In this document: piece by piece, positions 7,082-16,727 of the stretch | How positions within the stretch are numbered: the stretch's first letter is position 1 | Layout: every line of letters starts with the position of its first letter | Source: Candidatus Roizmanbacteria bacterium | GTDB lineage: Bacteria; Patescibacteriota; Microgenomatia; UBA1406; GWC2-37-13 | Reading direction: 5' to 3' | Assembly: GCA_012798265.1 (NCBI GenBank) | Contig: JAAZNM010000007.1 | Location: 124,001 to 188,000, forward strand | DNA length: 64,000 nt | Program-made: the position numbers and the translations under genes | Notes under the pieces: model-generated | Databases searched by the model: none | Told to the model about the DNA's origin: nothing | Seen by the model: only the letters and a program-made list of their open reading frames with translations

Positions 7082-8266
7082 TTATTTTAATATTTTGGAA
7101 ACGACTCCGGCTCCGACGGTGTGGCCACCTTCGCGAATGGCAAATTTCAATCCTTCTTCCAAAGCTACCGGATAAATTAACTTACCAGTAACTTTTATGT
7201 TGTCTCCGGGCATAACCATCTCGACCCCGGCGGGTAAAGTAACCTCACCTGTAACATCGGTGGTTTTGATATAGAATTGGGGACGGTAACCTTTGAAGAA
7301 AGGAGTGTGTCGACCGCCTTCTTCTTTTGTCAAAACGTATATTTGGGCTTCAAATTCTGTGTGGGGAGTAATCGTCCCGGGTTTAGCCACTACCTGACCT
7401 CTTTGAACATCGTCTTTTTCAATGCCTCTAAGGAGAAGACCGACATTGTCTCCCGCCCTTGTCTCGTCAAGAGTCTTTCTGAACATTTCCAGACCGGTAA
7501 CAACGGTTTTTTTGGTTGCTTTTAAACCAACAATCTCGACCTCTTCATTGACCTTCAAAGTACCTCTTTCGACCCTTCCGGTAACAACCGTACCGCGACC
7601 TTGGATGGTAAAGACATCCTCGATTGCCATAAGGAACGGCTGGTCGACCGGTCTTTTCGGTTCAGGAACATACTCATCAACCGTCTTCATCAACTCTTCG
7701 ATGGTCTTAATAGCTTCCGGATCATCCTGGAGAGCTTTTAAAGCCGAACCTCTTATGACTGGGATCGTATCTCCTGGAAACTCATATTTTTTTAACAGGT
7801 CTCTAACTTCCATTTCAACCAAATCAAGTATCTCTTTATCCTGAACCATATCGACCTTGTTTAAAAAGACGACTATGGCCGGGACATTGACTTGATGAGC
7901 CAATAAAATATGTTCTCTTGTCTGAGGCATTGGGCCGTCTGGAGCTGATACGACCAGAATAGCTCCATCCATCTGGGCAGCTCCGGTAATCATATTCTTG
8001 ATATAATCGGCATGGCCAGGAGCATCAATGTGGGCGTAATGTCTTTTGTCGGTTTCGTACTCTGAGTGATGAAGATTGATGGTAACGCCTCTCGCTTTTT
8101 CTTCCGGAGCCTTGTCAATCTCTTCGTATTTCAGAAACTGGGCCATTCCTTTTTTGGAGAGGACGTAATGAATTGCGGACGTCAAAGTTGTTTTACCATG
8201 ATCAACATGACCGATGGTTCCAATATTTAAATGAGGTTTGTTTCTTTGAAAGACTCCTTGTGCCAT
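7082..8266 (-). CDS. tuf: Elongation factor Tu
   Basis: GTPase that delivers aminoacyl-tRNA to the ribosome. 394 residues, full length. G1 is GHVDHGKT (residues 19-26), G3 is DAPG (81-84), and G4 is NKVD (136-139). Domains II and III follow, with [15 protein letters not shown] and [10 protein letters not shown]. The G3 motif has Ala where E. coli has Cys (D-C-P-G). No fusA, rpsL or rpsG precedes it; the genes upstream run the other way, so tuf heads its own transcript with rpsJ. Confidence 0.98.
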   Translation of the reverse strand: MAQGVFQRNKPHLNIGTIGHVDHGKTTLTSAIHYVLSKKGMAQFLKYEEIDKAPEEKARGVTINLHHSEYETDKRHYAHIDAPGHADYIKNMITGAAQMDGAILVVSAPDGPMPQTREHILLAHQVNVPAIVVFLNKVDMVQDKEILDLVEMEVRDLLKKYEFPGDTIPVIRGSALKALQDDPEAIKTIEELMKTVDEYVPEPKRPVDQPFLMAIEDVFTIQGRGTVVTGRVERGTLKVNEEVEIVGLKATKKTVVTGLEMFRKTLDETRAGDNVGLLLRGIEKDDVQRGQVVAKPGTITPHTEFEAQIYVLTKEEGGRHTPFFKGYRPQFYIKTTDVTGEVTLPAGVEMVMPGDNIKVTGKLIYPVALEEGLKFAIREGGHTVGAGVVSKILK

Positions 8267-8301
8267 ATGATTTTTATAGAATTAAAATTAATAAAAAAAA
8301 T

Positions 8302-8329
8302 ATTATAACCTAAAGATAAACAAATGCAA
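8302..8329 (-). promoter_or_regulatory. tuf promoter
   Basis: Minus strand TTGCAT (8324-8329), 16-base spacer, TATAAT (8302-8307). The start site would be near 8295, giving a leader of about 28 nt, one of the few promoters here not placed right next to its start codon. Confidence 0.75.
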
Positions 8330-8375
8330 CTGCTCTTTTAAAAAAGGAGTTGATTTCTTTAGGATATTACTTTAC

Positions 8376-8381
8376 TATAAT
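8376..8381 (+). promoter_or_regulatory. -10 box of a leaderless-type promoter for the 8389 gene
   Basis: TATAAT ending seven bases before the ATG at 8389, so transcription should begin about one base before the start codon. No good -35 at standard spacing (TTGATT is 20 bases away). Confidence 0.6.
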
Positions 8382-8388
8382 TCTTAGT

Positions 8389-9273
8389 ATGAAAAAAGTC
8401 AAGACCTTTTTTCATGTTTTTGTCAATAGTTTGCTCCCGCAGGCTAACTATTATAAAAAAATATTGAAGACGCATTTTGATTTTTCCCTTCGTTATTTTA
8501 TTGGTCTGATAATAATATTAAATGTATTATTTGTAATTAATATATACTCCAGATACAGTTACCCAACAATCGGCCGTTTGACAGACAGCGCCATAAAAGG
8601 TTTGAAGAATATCCCCGAAGATCTTCAAATCTATCTGAACAAAGGTCTTTTTTTTACCTCCTATTCTCGCCCGTATTTTTTTTGGATAGACGATCAAAAA
8701 TCCATAAAGCTGCTTTTTGTTATAGATGAAACCGCTTATCCTCAAAAAATTAACACCTACGGAGCAAGCGCCATGATAACTTCCAAAGAAGTCGTCATAG
8801 GAATTAATAAGAAAGAGCCTATCACTCTGCCGCTTAACGATTATTGGCCGGTCAAGATGATTATCGACCATCAAGAGATCACCAAGATAACCGATTCGCT
8901 TGTCCAGTTTAGGCAGTGGTTGCCCGTAATCTATACGGCCCTGTTTTTGGTCTTATTGATTGCCATTCCGTTAATTTCGCTTCTGACCATTGGTTGTTAT
9001 CTGATTGCCGCCTGCCTCGTCATATATTTTGTTTTCAGTATGTTTATCCGCAAAAAAATCCATTTCAAAAAAGTCGTCCAGATATCTTTTCATTCGTTTA
9101 CTTTGCCTTTGATTCTGGACTACGCGACCATAATTTTCCAACCTTTTAACTGGTTGGGTAACTTTACGCAGTTTACCGTTAAACCTTCTTTCCTCTTGCC
9201 TTTTCTGTTTTTTTTGATGATCATTGTCTTCGTCTTTGCCGGAGCCTACGAAGCGTATCTTGACCAGGACTAA
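8389..9273 (+). CDS. DUF1189-like integral membrane protein
   Basis: 294 residues. The N-terminus MKKVKTFFHVFVNSLLP, followed by a TM helix (about 30-50), an extracytoplasmic region of about 130 residues, and four or so TM helices at the C-terminus, resembles DUF1189 membrane proteins (resemblance from memory, not a search). Function unknown. I use the ATG at 8389 because the -10 box sits seven bases upstream; a TTG 13 codons earlier would lie upstream of that box. Divergent from tuf, and ends 17 bases before the helicase gene. Confidence 0.75.
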   Translation: MKKVKTFFHVFVNSLLPQANYYKKILKTHFDFSLRYFIGLIIILNVLFVINIYSRYSYPTIGRLTDSAIKGLKNIPEDLQIYLNKGLFFTSYSRPYFFWIDDQKSIKLLFVIDETAYPQKINTYGASAMITSKEVVIGINKKEPITLPLNDYWPVKMIIDHQEITKITDSLVQFRQWLPVIYTALFLVLLIAIPLISLLTIGCYLIAACLVIYFVFSMFIRKKIHFKKVVQISFHSFTLPLILDYATIIFQPFNWLGNFTQFTVKPSFLLPFLFFLMIIVFVFAGAYEAYLDQD

Positions 9274-9278
9274 TCTGA

Positions 9279-9284
9279 TAGAAT
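9279..9284 (+). promoter_or_regulatory. -10 box for the UvrD-nuclease gene
   Basis: TAGAAT followed by exactly six bases and the ATG at 9291, so the predicted first transcribed base is the A of ATG. A TTGACC lies upstream but only 13 bases away, too close for a normal -35. Confidence 0.5.
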
Positions 9285-9290
9285 TACCTC

Positions 9291-12227
9291 ATGTATCAAG
9301 AAACGCCCCTGTCTTTGAACAAAAATCAGTTAAAAGCCATTAGATATAATAAGGGACCGTTGCTTATCATAGCCGGCGCCGGTACCGGAAAAACTTCTGT
9401 CCTGGTTGAAAAAATAAAATACATAATAAAAAAAAACCTGGCCAAACCTGAAAATATTCTAGCCCTGACCTTTACGGATAAGGCCTCATCGGAAATGGAA
9501 GAAAGGGTGGATAAAGCTATCCCCTACGGTTATTTCCAAATGTGGATCTCCACTTTCCATGCCTTTGCAGAAAAGATCTTGAAGGAAGAAGCCGGCCACA
9601 TAGGTCTTAACCACGGATTCCGATTGATGACGGAGGCCGAATCGATCATCTTCATAAAAAAAAATCTTTTTGTTTTTGATTTTAACTACTTCCGACCGTT
9701 AGGAAATCCCAACAAATTCATATATGACCTCATTAAACATTTTTCAAGGTTAAAAGACGAAGACATAAGTCCGGAAAATTACCTTGATTGGTTAAACAAA
9801 ATCAAAAAAAACCGTTCGATATTAAATGAGGAAAAAGACAAATACGGCGAACTTGCCCATGCTTATTTGAAATACCAATCCCTTAAGATCAAGGAGGGAC
9901 TGATGGATTTTTCCGATCTCGTTTATTACACCAACATGCTTTTTCGTAAAAGAAAAAGCGCATTGAACCATTATAGGCAACGTTTTTCCTATGTCCTGAT
10001 CGACGAGTTCCAGGATACCAATATCGCCCAATACCAATTGATAAAATTACTGTGCCCTGCAACAAAAAAACCGCGATTGACGGTCGTAGGAGACGATTCT
10101 CAGGCGATATATAAATTCAGAGGCGCTTCGATATCCAATATCCTTGGATTTATGAAGGATTATCCCCGGGCTAAGCAGATTACCTTGAACGATAATTACC
10201 GTTCAAACCAGACCATACTTGATACCGCCCATACTCTAATCAAAAAAAACAACCCTGACACCCTCGAATATCGTCTGGGGATATCCAAGAAGCTGATATC
10301 TCACAATAAAAACGACCCGGAGGCGGTTAGTTTTTTTCTAGCAGATAAGGTTGAAGAAGAAGCCGACTGGGTGGGAGAACAGATTAGATCATTAAACAGC
10401 CGTTATCGACTTTCCGAACTGGCGATACTCGTCAGAGCCAATAGTCATGCCCAAGCATTTATCCGTTCCCTGACGAGGAAAGGAATCCCTTACCAGTTTT
10501 TGGGACCAGGTATGCTTTTTAAACAACCTGAGGTTAAAGACTTAATCGCTTATTTGAAGGTGCTCGGCAATCTTGAAGACTCGCCTTCATTTTTCAGAGT
10601 GCTGTCTATGGATATTTTTCAGATAGATCATCAGGATCTCAGTTTGTTATTGTCTTTTTCCAAAAAAATCAATCTGCCCTTATTCCAAGCTCTTGAGATA
10701 TATCTTGGCTTTTTTTATCCGGAACTGTTTCGGAAGGAGTTCGAGATATACAAAAAATACCTGCCCCTCCTTAGGGAAGATAGCCGCAACCGATTCCTAT
10801 CAATCGTCAGATTGATAAAAAAACACCTTTCCCTGGTTAAACAGGAAAGTGCCGGACAGATCCTTTATTATTTTTTGGATAAAACCGGCTATCTGTCAAA
10901 ACTGGTAACTTTTAAAACCGTCAAAGAAGAAAAAGTCGCCACTAATGTGTCCAAATTCTTCGGTTGGCTGAGAACGTATGAGTCCGACCATGAAGACACC
11001 TCTGTGTTTGCGACCATAGATCATATAGAGATGAATCTTGAACTTGGGGAATCCCCTCTTATCGCCAAAACCGATCTACCAGAATATGAAGCCGTAAACA
11101 TCCTAACGGTCCATTCAGCTAAAGGCCTGGAATTTCCGGTCGTATTTTTGGTCAATCTGTCGCGAGGCAGATTTCCCCCTTATGACAAAAAGGAAGTTAT
11201 CCCCATACCTCAAAACCTTATCAAAGAAACTTTACCCGAGGGAGATTACCACCTTCAGGAGGAAAGACGACTTTTTTATGTCGGACTGACACGGGCTCAA
11301 GACAAGCTGTTCCTAAGCAGTTCAAGATTATACGGTGAGGGGAAAAAACAGTCGAAAATTTCACCTTTCATTTTGGATATCTTCGGCCAGGAGTTAATCA
11401 ACAGGCAATCAAAAACAAAGCTGGAACAAAAAAACCAGTTGTCAATATTTGAGTATAAACAGCCGAACGCACCGGTAAAGCCGGCGACTAACCTGCCCGA
11501 TAGTTTTTCATACTCCCAACTACAGACTTACAATACCTGCCCTCTGCAGTATAAGTATTATTATATTCTTAAGATCCCGACAACGCCAACCGCCCAGGAA
11601 TCGCTCGGTATCTCAATCCACAACACCCTCGAGCAGTTCTATAAGGAGTTTTTGATAAACAAAAAGATCGACAGAAAAAGGCTTATTAAGATCTATGAAG
11701 CCGAATGGCAGCCCATAGGTTATTCTTCTGCTTCTCATGAAAACAAGGTAAAAAAAGAAGGGGAAAAAATGTTAGACGGTTTTTTCAAAAACCACCATCG
11801 CCAAAACTTGAGGATTATCAATCTGGAAAAATTTTTCAAAATAAAGATTGCCCCGGACATTAAGGTTGTCGGGAAGATCGACAGAGTTGACAGACTGAAT
11901 AACTCGGAAATAGAGGTAATAGACTATAAAACCGGGCGCCAGCCTACAGAAAAAGAGATATTCAAAAATCTTCAGTTGGGCATCTACGCCCTGGCATGTA
12001 GTTCAAAAGGTCTTTATGACAAAAAAATTTCCCAGATAACCCTCAGTCTGTTTTTCCTCACTAACCTTAAAAAGATATCAATCAAAAAAACCGATAACGA
12101 TATTGAAGAGGTAAAAAAAGAAATAATCGATACCGTCGCCAGGATAAAAAAAGACGGTTTTTCTCCAAAACCGGGTTTATGGTGTTCTTTCTGCCCTTTC
12201 AAGATAATTTGCGAAGCTTGGCAGTAA
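9291..12227 (+). CDS. UvrD/PcrA-type helicase fused to a RecB-family nuclease
   Basis: 978 residues. The N-terminal two thirds is an SF1 helicase: Walker A AGAGTGKT (28-35), motif II LIDEFQD, motif III VGDDSQAIYKFRG, motif V TVHSAKGLEF and motif VI RRLFYVGLTRA. The C-terminal third has the PD-(D/E)XK nuclease signature EVIDYKTG. One cysteine (in NTCPLQY) before the nuclease and a cluster CSFC...C at the very end resemble the iron-sulfur staple of AddB/AdnA nucleases. Likely role is double-strand-break end processing or general repair. It combines in one chain what AdnA-type proteins do; no separate recB/addA partner is in the window. Confidence 0.92.
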   Translation: MYQETPLSLNKNQLKAIRYNKGPLLIIAGAGTGKTSVLVEKIKYIIKKNLAKPENILALTFTDKASSEMEERVDKAIPYGYFQMWISTFHAFAEKILKEEAGHIGLNHGFRLMTEAESIIFIKKNLFVFDFNYFRPLGNPNKFIYDLIKHFSRLKDEDISPENYLDWLNKIKKNRSILNEEKDKYGELAHAYLKYQSLKIKEGLMDFSDLVYYTNMLFRKRKSALNHYRQRFSYVLIDEFQDTNIAQYQLIKLLCPATKKPRLTVVGDDSQAIYKFRGASISNILGFMKDYPRAKQITLNDNYRSNQTILDTAHTLIKKNNPDTLEYRLGISKKLISHNKNDPEAVSFFLADKVEEEADWVGEQIRSLNSRYRLSELAILVRANSHAQAFIRSLTRKGIPYQFLGPGMLFKQPEVKDLIAYLKVLGNLEDSPSFFRVLSMDIFQIDHQDLSLLLSFSKKINLPLFQALEIYLGFFYPELFRKEFEIYKKYLPLLREDSRNRFLSIVRLIKKHLSLVKQESAGQILYYFLDKTGYLSKLVTFKTVKEEKVATNVSKFFGWLRTYESDHEDTSVFATIDHIEMNLELGESPLIAKTDLPEYEAVNILTVHSAKGLEFPVVFLVNLSRGRFPPYDKKEVIPIPQNLIKETLPEGDYHLQEERRLFYVGLTRAQDKLFLSSSRLYGEGKKQSKISPFILDIFGQELINRQSKTKLEQKNQLSIFEYKQPNAPVKPATNLPDSFSYSQLQTYNTCPLQYKYYYILKIPTTPTAQESLGISIHNTLEQFYKEFLINKKIDRKRLIKIYEAEWQPIGYSSASHENKVKKEGEKMLDGFFKNHHRQNLRIINLEKFFKIKIAPDIKVVGKIDRVDRLNNSEIEVIDYKTGRQPTEKEIFKNLQLGIYALACSSKGLYDKKISQITLSLFFLTNLKKISIKKTDNDIEEVKKEIIDTVARIKKDGFSPKPGLWCSFCPFKIICEAWQ

Positions 12228-12236
12228 GTAATCTAG

Positions 12237-12242
12237 TATAAT
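12237..12242 (+). promoter_or_regulatory. -10 box for the envelope-glycan operon
   Basis: TATAAT ends ten bases before the ATG at 12253; predicted 5' UTR about four bases. Directly after the helicase stop codon. No convincing -35 at 17 bases. Confidence 0.55.
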
Positions 12243-12252
12243 AATTCCCAAT

Positions 12253-13707
12253 ATGTTTTTGAACCATTTGGCTGATAAATTTGTTCCCCTCCTCACCTGG
12301 ATCCTGATCACCTTTCCCCTATGGATGTCGCCATTCCATCCGGCGCTGGTTGCTTATTTTATTATCGCTTTTGATATCTATTTTTTGTATAAGGCTTTGA
12401 GGACCGCCTATTTTGCCAGCTTATCCTATCAGGAAATACAGTTGGCAAAAAAAAACAATTATGCAGATAAGCTCGCTTCTTTTCCCGAAACAAAAAAGAT
12501 CAGGCATTTTGTCATTATCCCAAACTACAAAGAACCTCTTTACAAACTCGAATTAACCATAGGCAACCTCGTCAAAAATGATTATCCCGGCAAAAAAATT
12601 TACCTGGTCCTGGCTTTCGAAAAAAGGGAAAACGAAGCTGTCCAAAAGGCAAAATCCCTTATTAAAAAATTCAAAAACGATTTCAACGATATTATCGTTT
12701 CCTATCACGTTCTTGGGGTAAACGAAACCGCCGGAAAAGCCAGCAACCAAACTCATGCCGCCCGACAGGTTGACAGATATGTCGAAAAAAACCATTGGGA
12801 CAGAAAAGATATATTGATTACCATATGCGATGCCGATAGCCTCCTATCTAAAGATTATTTTTCTTACCTTACTTATGTTTACTGCCAGGACAAAGACCGG
12901 ATTTACCATTTTTACTGGGGACCGGTTCTTTTATACAACAATTTTTGGAAGCTGCCTTTTTTTCTGCGGATGCAGGCAACTTTATCATCGATACTACGTC
13001 TGGCATTTCTCTCCCAAAAAAATAATCTCATTCAGATATCAACCTATTCGACCAATCTATGGCTCTTGAAAGAGATCGACTTTTGGGATGTCGATATCAT
13101 ACCCGAAGACTGGCATATCTATCTCCAGGCTTTTTTTACCTTTGGGGAAAAGGTAAGGACTATTCCCTTGTATACCATCATCAACGGTGACGCTGTTTAT
13201 TCGGGAAAGATAATCAAGACCTCTCTTAACCGGTACGAACAAGAAAAACGTTGGGCATGGGGAGTTTCCGATGTCGGCTACGCCATAAAAAAATTTTTTG
13301 ACACACCTAAGATTGGCGTAAGGATTAAGATTTCCAAAATACTTTTCCTTATTGAAAACCATCTGCTTTGGCCGACTTCTTTTTTTATTCTGACCGTTAG
13401 CGCTTCCATCCCACCCTTGATTAATCCTGTGTTTAAAAGGACCGTACTCGGTTTTCTTCTTCCTAAGCTGGCCGGCCTTATCCTTACCTTGTCTTCATTG
13501 ATGTTGGGCCTTTACGTCTATCTGGACATCAAATTAAGGCAAAAAGTTAATCAAAAAACCCAACTGATCTCTCTACCTTTTTTGATAGTCCAATGGTACT
13601 TGTTGCCGGTCGTTTCTTTCCTCTTTTCGTCTTTACCCGCCCTTGAGGCCCATACTCGACTGTTGCTCGGAAAGGATATAAAATATAAGGTAACCGAAAA
13701 GGTTTAA
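12253..13707 (+). CDS. Membrane glycosyltransferase, family 2
   Basis: 484 residues. Two N-terminal TM helices flank a cytoplasmic GT-A domain starting HFVIIPNYKEP; the DxD-type metal site is CDADS and a further conserved acidic block is IIPEDWH. Three to four C-terminal TM helices follow. The architecture resembles processive or membrane-anchored GT2 enzymes (BcsA/HasA-like), which transfer sugars from nucleotide donors onto a growing glycan or lipid. A Q-x-x-R-W-like segment (EQEKRWAWG) supports this. Substrate unknown. First of a row of envelope genes, three bases before a GT39 gene. Confidence 0.85.
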   Translation: MFLNHLADKFVPLLTWILITFPLWMSPFHPALVAYFIIAFDIYFLYKALRTAYFASLSYQEIQLAKKNNYADKLASFPETKKIRHFVIIPNYKEPLYKLELTIGNLVKNDYPGKKIYLVLAFEKRENEAVQKAKSLIKKFKNDFNDIIVSYHVLGVNETAGKASNQTHAARQVDRYVEKNHWDRKDILITICDADSLLSKDYFSYLTYVYCQDKDRIYHFYWGPVLLYNNFWKLPFFLRMQATLSSILRLAFLSQKNNLIQISTYSTNLWLLKEIDFWDVDIIPEDWHIYLQAFFTFGEKVRTIPLYTIINGDAVYSGKIIKTSLNRYEQEKRWAWGVSDVGYAIKKFFDTPKIGVRIKISKILFLIENHLLWPTSFFILTVSASIPPLINPVFKRTVLGFLLPKLAGLILTLSSLMLGLYVYLDIKLRQKVNQKTQLISLPFLIVQWYLLPVVSFLFSSLPALEAHTRLLLGKDIKYKVTEKV

Positions 13708-13710
13708 AAG

Positions 13711-15030
13711 ATGCGGATTATGGTCAATTATCTGTTTACAAAAACACCATTATTGTTTTTGACTCAAAGTCTATGGCGAGATGAAGCCTTTTCTTATCTG
13801 TTGGCCAAAAACGGGCTGACTCAGATAATCCGTCTTACCGCCAATGACTTCAACCCGCCCCTTTATTATTTTATCCTCCATTTTTGGATTAAATTGTTGG
13901 GGCGTTCGGAAATAGCGCTAAGATCGCTTTCTTTTTTGTTTTATTGGGCCACCGTATACGTTGTTTATCTTTTTTTGACAAAAATCATTAAGCTGAAAAG
14001 CAAAAAAAGTCTCCCATACATACTTCTGGTCACCATTAATCCTGTTTTGCTGTATTATGCCTTTGAGGCACGGATGTATACCCAACTCGCCTTTTTCGTT
14101 ACCCTCTCGTACTACAGCTACTGGTTAAAAAAAAACAGACTGTATTTTATCTCAACCTTAGCCTCTCTTTTTACCCATTATTTTGCCATAGCCGTAGTTT
14201 TTTCCCAGTTGTTTACGAGTCTGTGGGGAAAAAAACATAGTAAAAAAGGGCCTATCCTCTGTTTGGTTTTGTTTGTTCCGTGGATGATATATGTCTTTAG
14301 TCTCCATATACTGGTTAAAGAACCGTTTTGGATCATCAACTCCAAACCAACGTTCTACAACATTTTGATAATCATCCTTAACTTTCCGGCCACCATCTAT
14401 CTTGGCCATATACGGGACAGCCTTTTCTTAAACTATCTAAAAGCCAATACGTTTTTTTCCTTACTGTTGTATCTTTCTCTGATTTTCACCTATCTTAAAA
14501 CTGCTTTGAAAAGGGACCGGGAGATGTTTTTTTACCTGTTTTTTTGGGCCATTGTTATTCCTGCCGTTGTCGGTATTTTTTCCATATGGAAACCTCTATA
14601 TCTGTCTCGATATCTGATTTTTTCTTCAGTGGGGTTTTTAATCCTTCTGATCTTCGGTCTTGAAAAAATCAAACCGTTAAGCCGTTATCTTGCGATCGCG
14701 GTCATCTTCATCTTTACGGTCCGATATGATTTTGCCCAAACCAAATACCTGCAAAAAACCAATATGGCCAAAAGCATCAAAGAGATAAAGGCCATTTCCG
14801 GAAAAAAAGACCTGATTTACGTAACCGATGTCCTTGATTTTTTCGTCGCCCAATACTATTTTGACGAAAATCGGGTTCTAATCTATGAAAACCAGTATGA
14901 GCAAATCCCCAACTTTGTCGGTAAAGTATTGATACCGAAAGAAAAAATCACTTCCCTGTTGCCGACCTATCCTGTTAGGGCTTTTATGATTAAGGATAAC
15001 GGAAGCTATACGATTCAAGCTGTTTATTGA
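13711..15030 (+). CDS. Glycosyltransferase family 39-like membrane protein
   Basis: 439 residues with about ten TM helices, a GT-C fold. The first extracytoplasmic loop has the family signature W-R-D-E-A-F-S and then D-F-N-P-P-L-Y-Y, giving the acidic catalytic residue. Such enzymes move mannose, arabinose or similar sugars from a polyprenyl-phosphate donor to lipid or protein on the outer side of the membrane. A short C-terminal soluble domain follows. Likely cotranscribed with the upstream GT2 gene. Acceptor and sugar cannot be told from sequence. Confidence 0.82.
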   Translation: MRIMVNYLFTKTPLLFLTQSLWRDEAFSYLLAKNGLTQIIRLTANDFNPPLYYFILHFWIKLLGRSEIALRSLSFLFYWATVYVVYLFLTKIIKLKSKKSLPYILLVTINPVLLYYAFEARMYTQLAFFVTLSYYSYWLKKNRLYFISTLASLFTHYFAIAVVFSQLFTSLWGKKHSKKGPILCLVLFVPWMIYVFSLHILVKEPFWIINSKPTFYNILIIILNFPATIYLGHIRDSLFLNYLKANTFFSLLLYLSLIFTYLKTALKRDREMFFYLFFWAIVIPAVVGIFSIWKPLYLSRYLIFSSVGFLILLIFGLEKIKPLSRYLAIAVIFIFTVRYDFAQTKYLQKTNMAKSIKEIKAISGKKDLIYVTDVLDFFVAQYYFDENRVLIYENQYEQIPNFVGKVLIPKEKITSLLPTYPVRAFMIKDNGSYTIQAVY

Positions 15031-15066
15031 TTGAATTTAGCCAAGTCTTTTGATAGTCTTATAACC

Positions 15067-16407
15067 ATGAACTTTGTTAAAAAAACCGATTCTGACATAC
15101 TCGGGCTTATCAAAAAGGAAGAAAAAAGACAAAAAGAAGGAATCGAACTAATTCCCTCAGAAAACTACGCTTCAAAGCAAGTCAGGTCAGTATTGTCCTC
15201 CTGTTTCGTAAATAAATACTCGGAAGGATATCCAAATAAAAGATATTACGGCGGAAACGAAAACGTTGATCGTGTAGAAATAATGGCCCAAGAACGCGTC
15301 AAAAAAATATTTAAAGTTCCTTTTGCCAATGTCCAACCCTATTCGGGATCGCCGGCCAACTTAGCCATATATATAGCCACCTGCAAACCTGGTGATACCA
15401 TCATGGGTCAGTCGCTTACGGCCGGTGGACATCTTACCCACGGACATAATGTCTCGGCTACCGGTATTTTTTTCAAAACCATCCAGTACGGTGTAAAAAA
15501 ATCAATCGGCCCAAAAGAAGATCTGTTTGATTTTGACGAAATCAGGAACCTGGCCGTTAAACATCGACCGAAACTAATATGGGTCGGTGGTACGGCTCAC
15601 CCCTTAATATTCAATTACAAAAAGTTTGCCGAAATAGCCGACGAAATAGGGGCATATCTTGCATCCGATATCGCCCACGTTGCCGGTCTGATAGCCGGAG
15701 GAGCCCATCCTTCGCCCGCTCCCTACGTGCATATAATAACTACTACTACCCACAAAACATTACGCGGACCACGAGGAGGAATTATTATGGTCACCCACAA
15801 AGGGCTAAAAAAAGATTTGGACCTTCCTAAAAAGATAAACAGCGCTGTTTTTCCCGGACTTCAAGGAGGACCGCATGATAATCAGACGGCCGCCATTGCT
15901 ACAGCTTTGTTTGAAGCTCAACAGCCCGCCTTCAGAAAATATGCGATTCAGATAGTAAAGAATTCGAAAGCCTTGGCCAAAACTCTAATCGAAGGAAAAC
16001 TTCCTTTAATCGCTGGCAGAAGCGAAAATCACCTGATATTGGTCGATCTGACAACCACCCTTGGAGCCGGAGGCGGAATATTTGCCCAAAAAGCCCTGGA
16101 TATGGTAGGGTTGACTTTGAACAAAAATACCGTCCCCAATGAACTTTCATCGCCTTTTTATCCATCAGGCATAAGGTTGGGAACCCCGGCATCGACCACC
16201 CGGGGTATGAAAGAGAAAGAGATGAAATCTATAGGCAAAATGATAGTCGATATCGTCAAGATGCTCAAACCGTACAAGTTACCCGAGGACAAAAATAAAA
16301 GGAAAGATTACATAAAAAACTTTGAAAAAGAATTCGAAAAAAACCATAAAGTGAAAGAGATCAGACAACAGGTCAAAAAAATAGCTTTGCGTTTTCCAAT
16401 CCCTTAA
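15067..16407 (+). CDS. glyA: Serine hydroxymethyltransferase
   Basis: PLP enzyme converting serine and tetrahydrofolate to glycine and methylene-THF. 446 residues, some 25-30 longer than E. coli GlyA because of small insertions and a longer C-terminus. The substrate-binding block ELIPSENYAS and the PLP lysine in TTTTHKTLRGPRGG (Lys 230) are present. I use the ATG at 15067: the distance to ELIPSEN matches the family, whereas a TTG at 15031 would add 12 codons. It sits among glycan genes with no obvious functional tie. Confidence 0.96.
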   Translation: MNFVKKTDSDILGLIKKEEKRQKEGIELIPSENYASKQVRSVLSSCFVNKYSEGYPNKRYYGGNENVDRVEIMAQERVKKIFKVPFANVQPYSGSPANLAIYIATCKPGDTIMGQSLTAGGHLTHGHNVSATGIFFKTIQYGVKKSIGPKEDLFDFDEIRNLAVKHRPKLIWVGGTAHPLIFNYKKFAEIADEIGAYLASDIAHVAGLIAGGAHPSPAPYVHIITTTTHKTLRGPRGGIIMVTHKGLKKDLDLPKKINSAVFPGLQGGPHDNQTAAIATALFEAQQPAFRKYAIQIVKNSKALAKTLIEGKLPLIAGRSENHLILVDLTTTLGAGGGIFAQKALDMVGLTLNKNTVPNELSSPFYPSGIRLGTPASTTRGMKEKEMKSIGKMIVDIVKMLKPYKLPEDKNKRKDYIKNFEKEFEKNHKVKEIRQQVKKIALRFPIP

Positions 16408-16410
16408 ATT

Positions 16411-16716
16411 ATGGAATTCATTCTTATTGGAGCCAATCTGATAATAATGGCTGTTTTTTTACTCAGTTTCAATCGTCTTCCGCCACAAATACCTTTGTTC
16501 TATTCGCGACTTTGGGGAGAAGATCAACTGGCCGATACCTGGATGTTGGTTTTTGTACCTATATTTATAAACGGCCTGTTTTTTTTGAACAATTTTGTAT
16601 CCAATCGTTTGTTTTCTACCGACACTCTTATAAAAAAAATGGTCAGATATCTTAACCTATTCATAATCATCGGCCTAACGCTCGTTTTCATAAAAATTAT
16701 CTTATTGGTTACTTAA
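16411..16716 (+). CDS. Small three-helix membrane protein, DUF1648-like
   Basis: 101 residues with three predicted TM helices. The segment R-L-P-P-Q-I-P-L-F-Y-S followed by W-G resembles the DUF1648 motif (L-P-x-x-I-P-x-H). Function unknown. Starts four bases after glyA and ends 11 bases before the WecA-type gene, so it belongs to that operon. Confidence 0.65.
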   Translation: MEFILIGANLIIMAVFLLSFNRLPPQIPLFYSRLWGEDQLADTWMLVFVPIFINGLFFLNNFVSNRLFSTDTLIKKMVRYLNLFIIIGLTLVFIKIILLVT

Positions 16717-16727
16717 GCTGTCAAAAA

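Noticed and set aside
7422-7844. 140-codon plus-strand open frame inside tuf
   Set aside because: It is antisense to a highly conserved EF-Tu gene, has no family resemblance, and arises from codon bias.
8344-8349. AAGGAG as Shine-Dalgarno for a TTG start at 8350
   Set aside because: It directly abuts the TTG with no spacing, and the -10 box at 8376-8381 lies downstream of that TTG, so the ATG at 8389 fits better.
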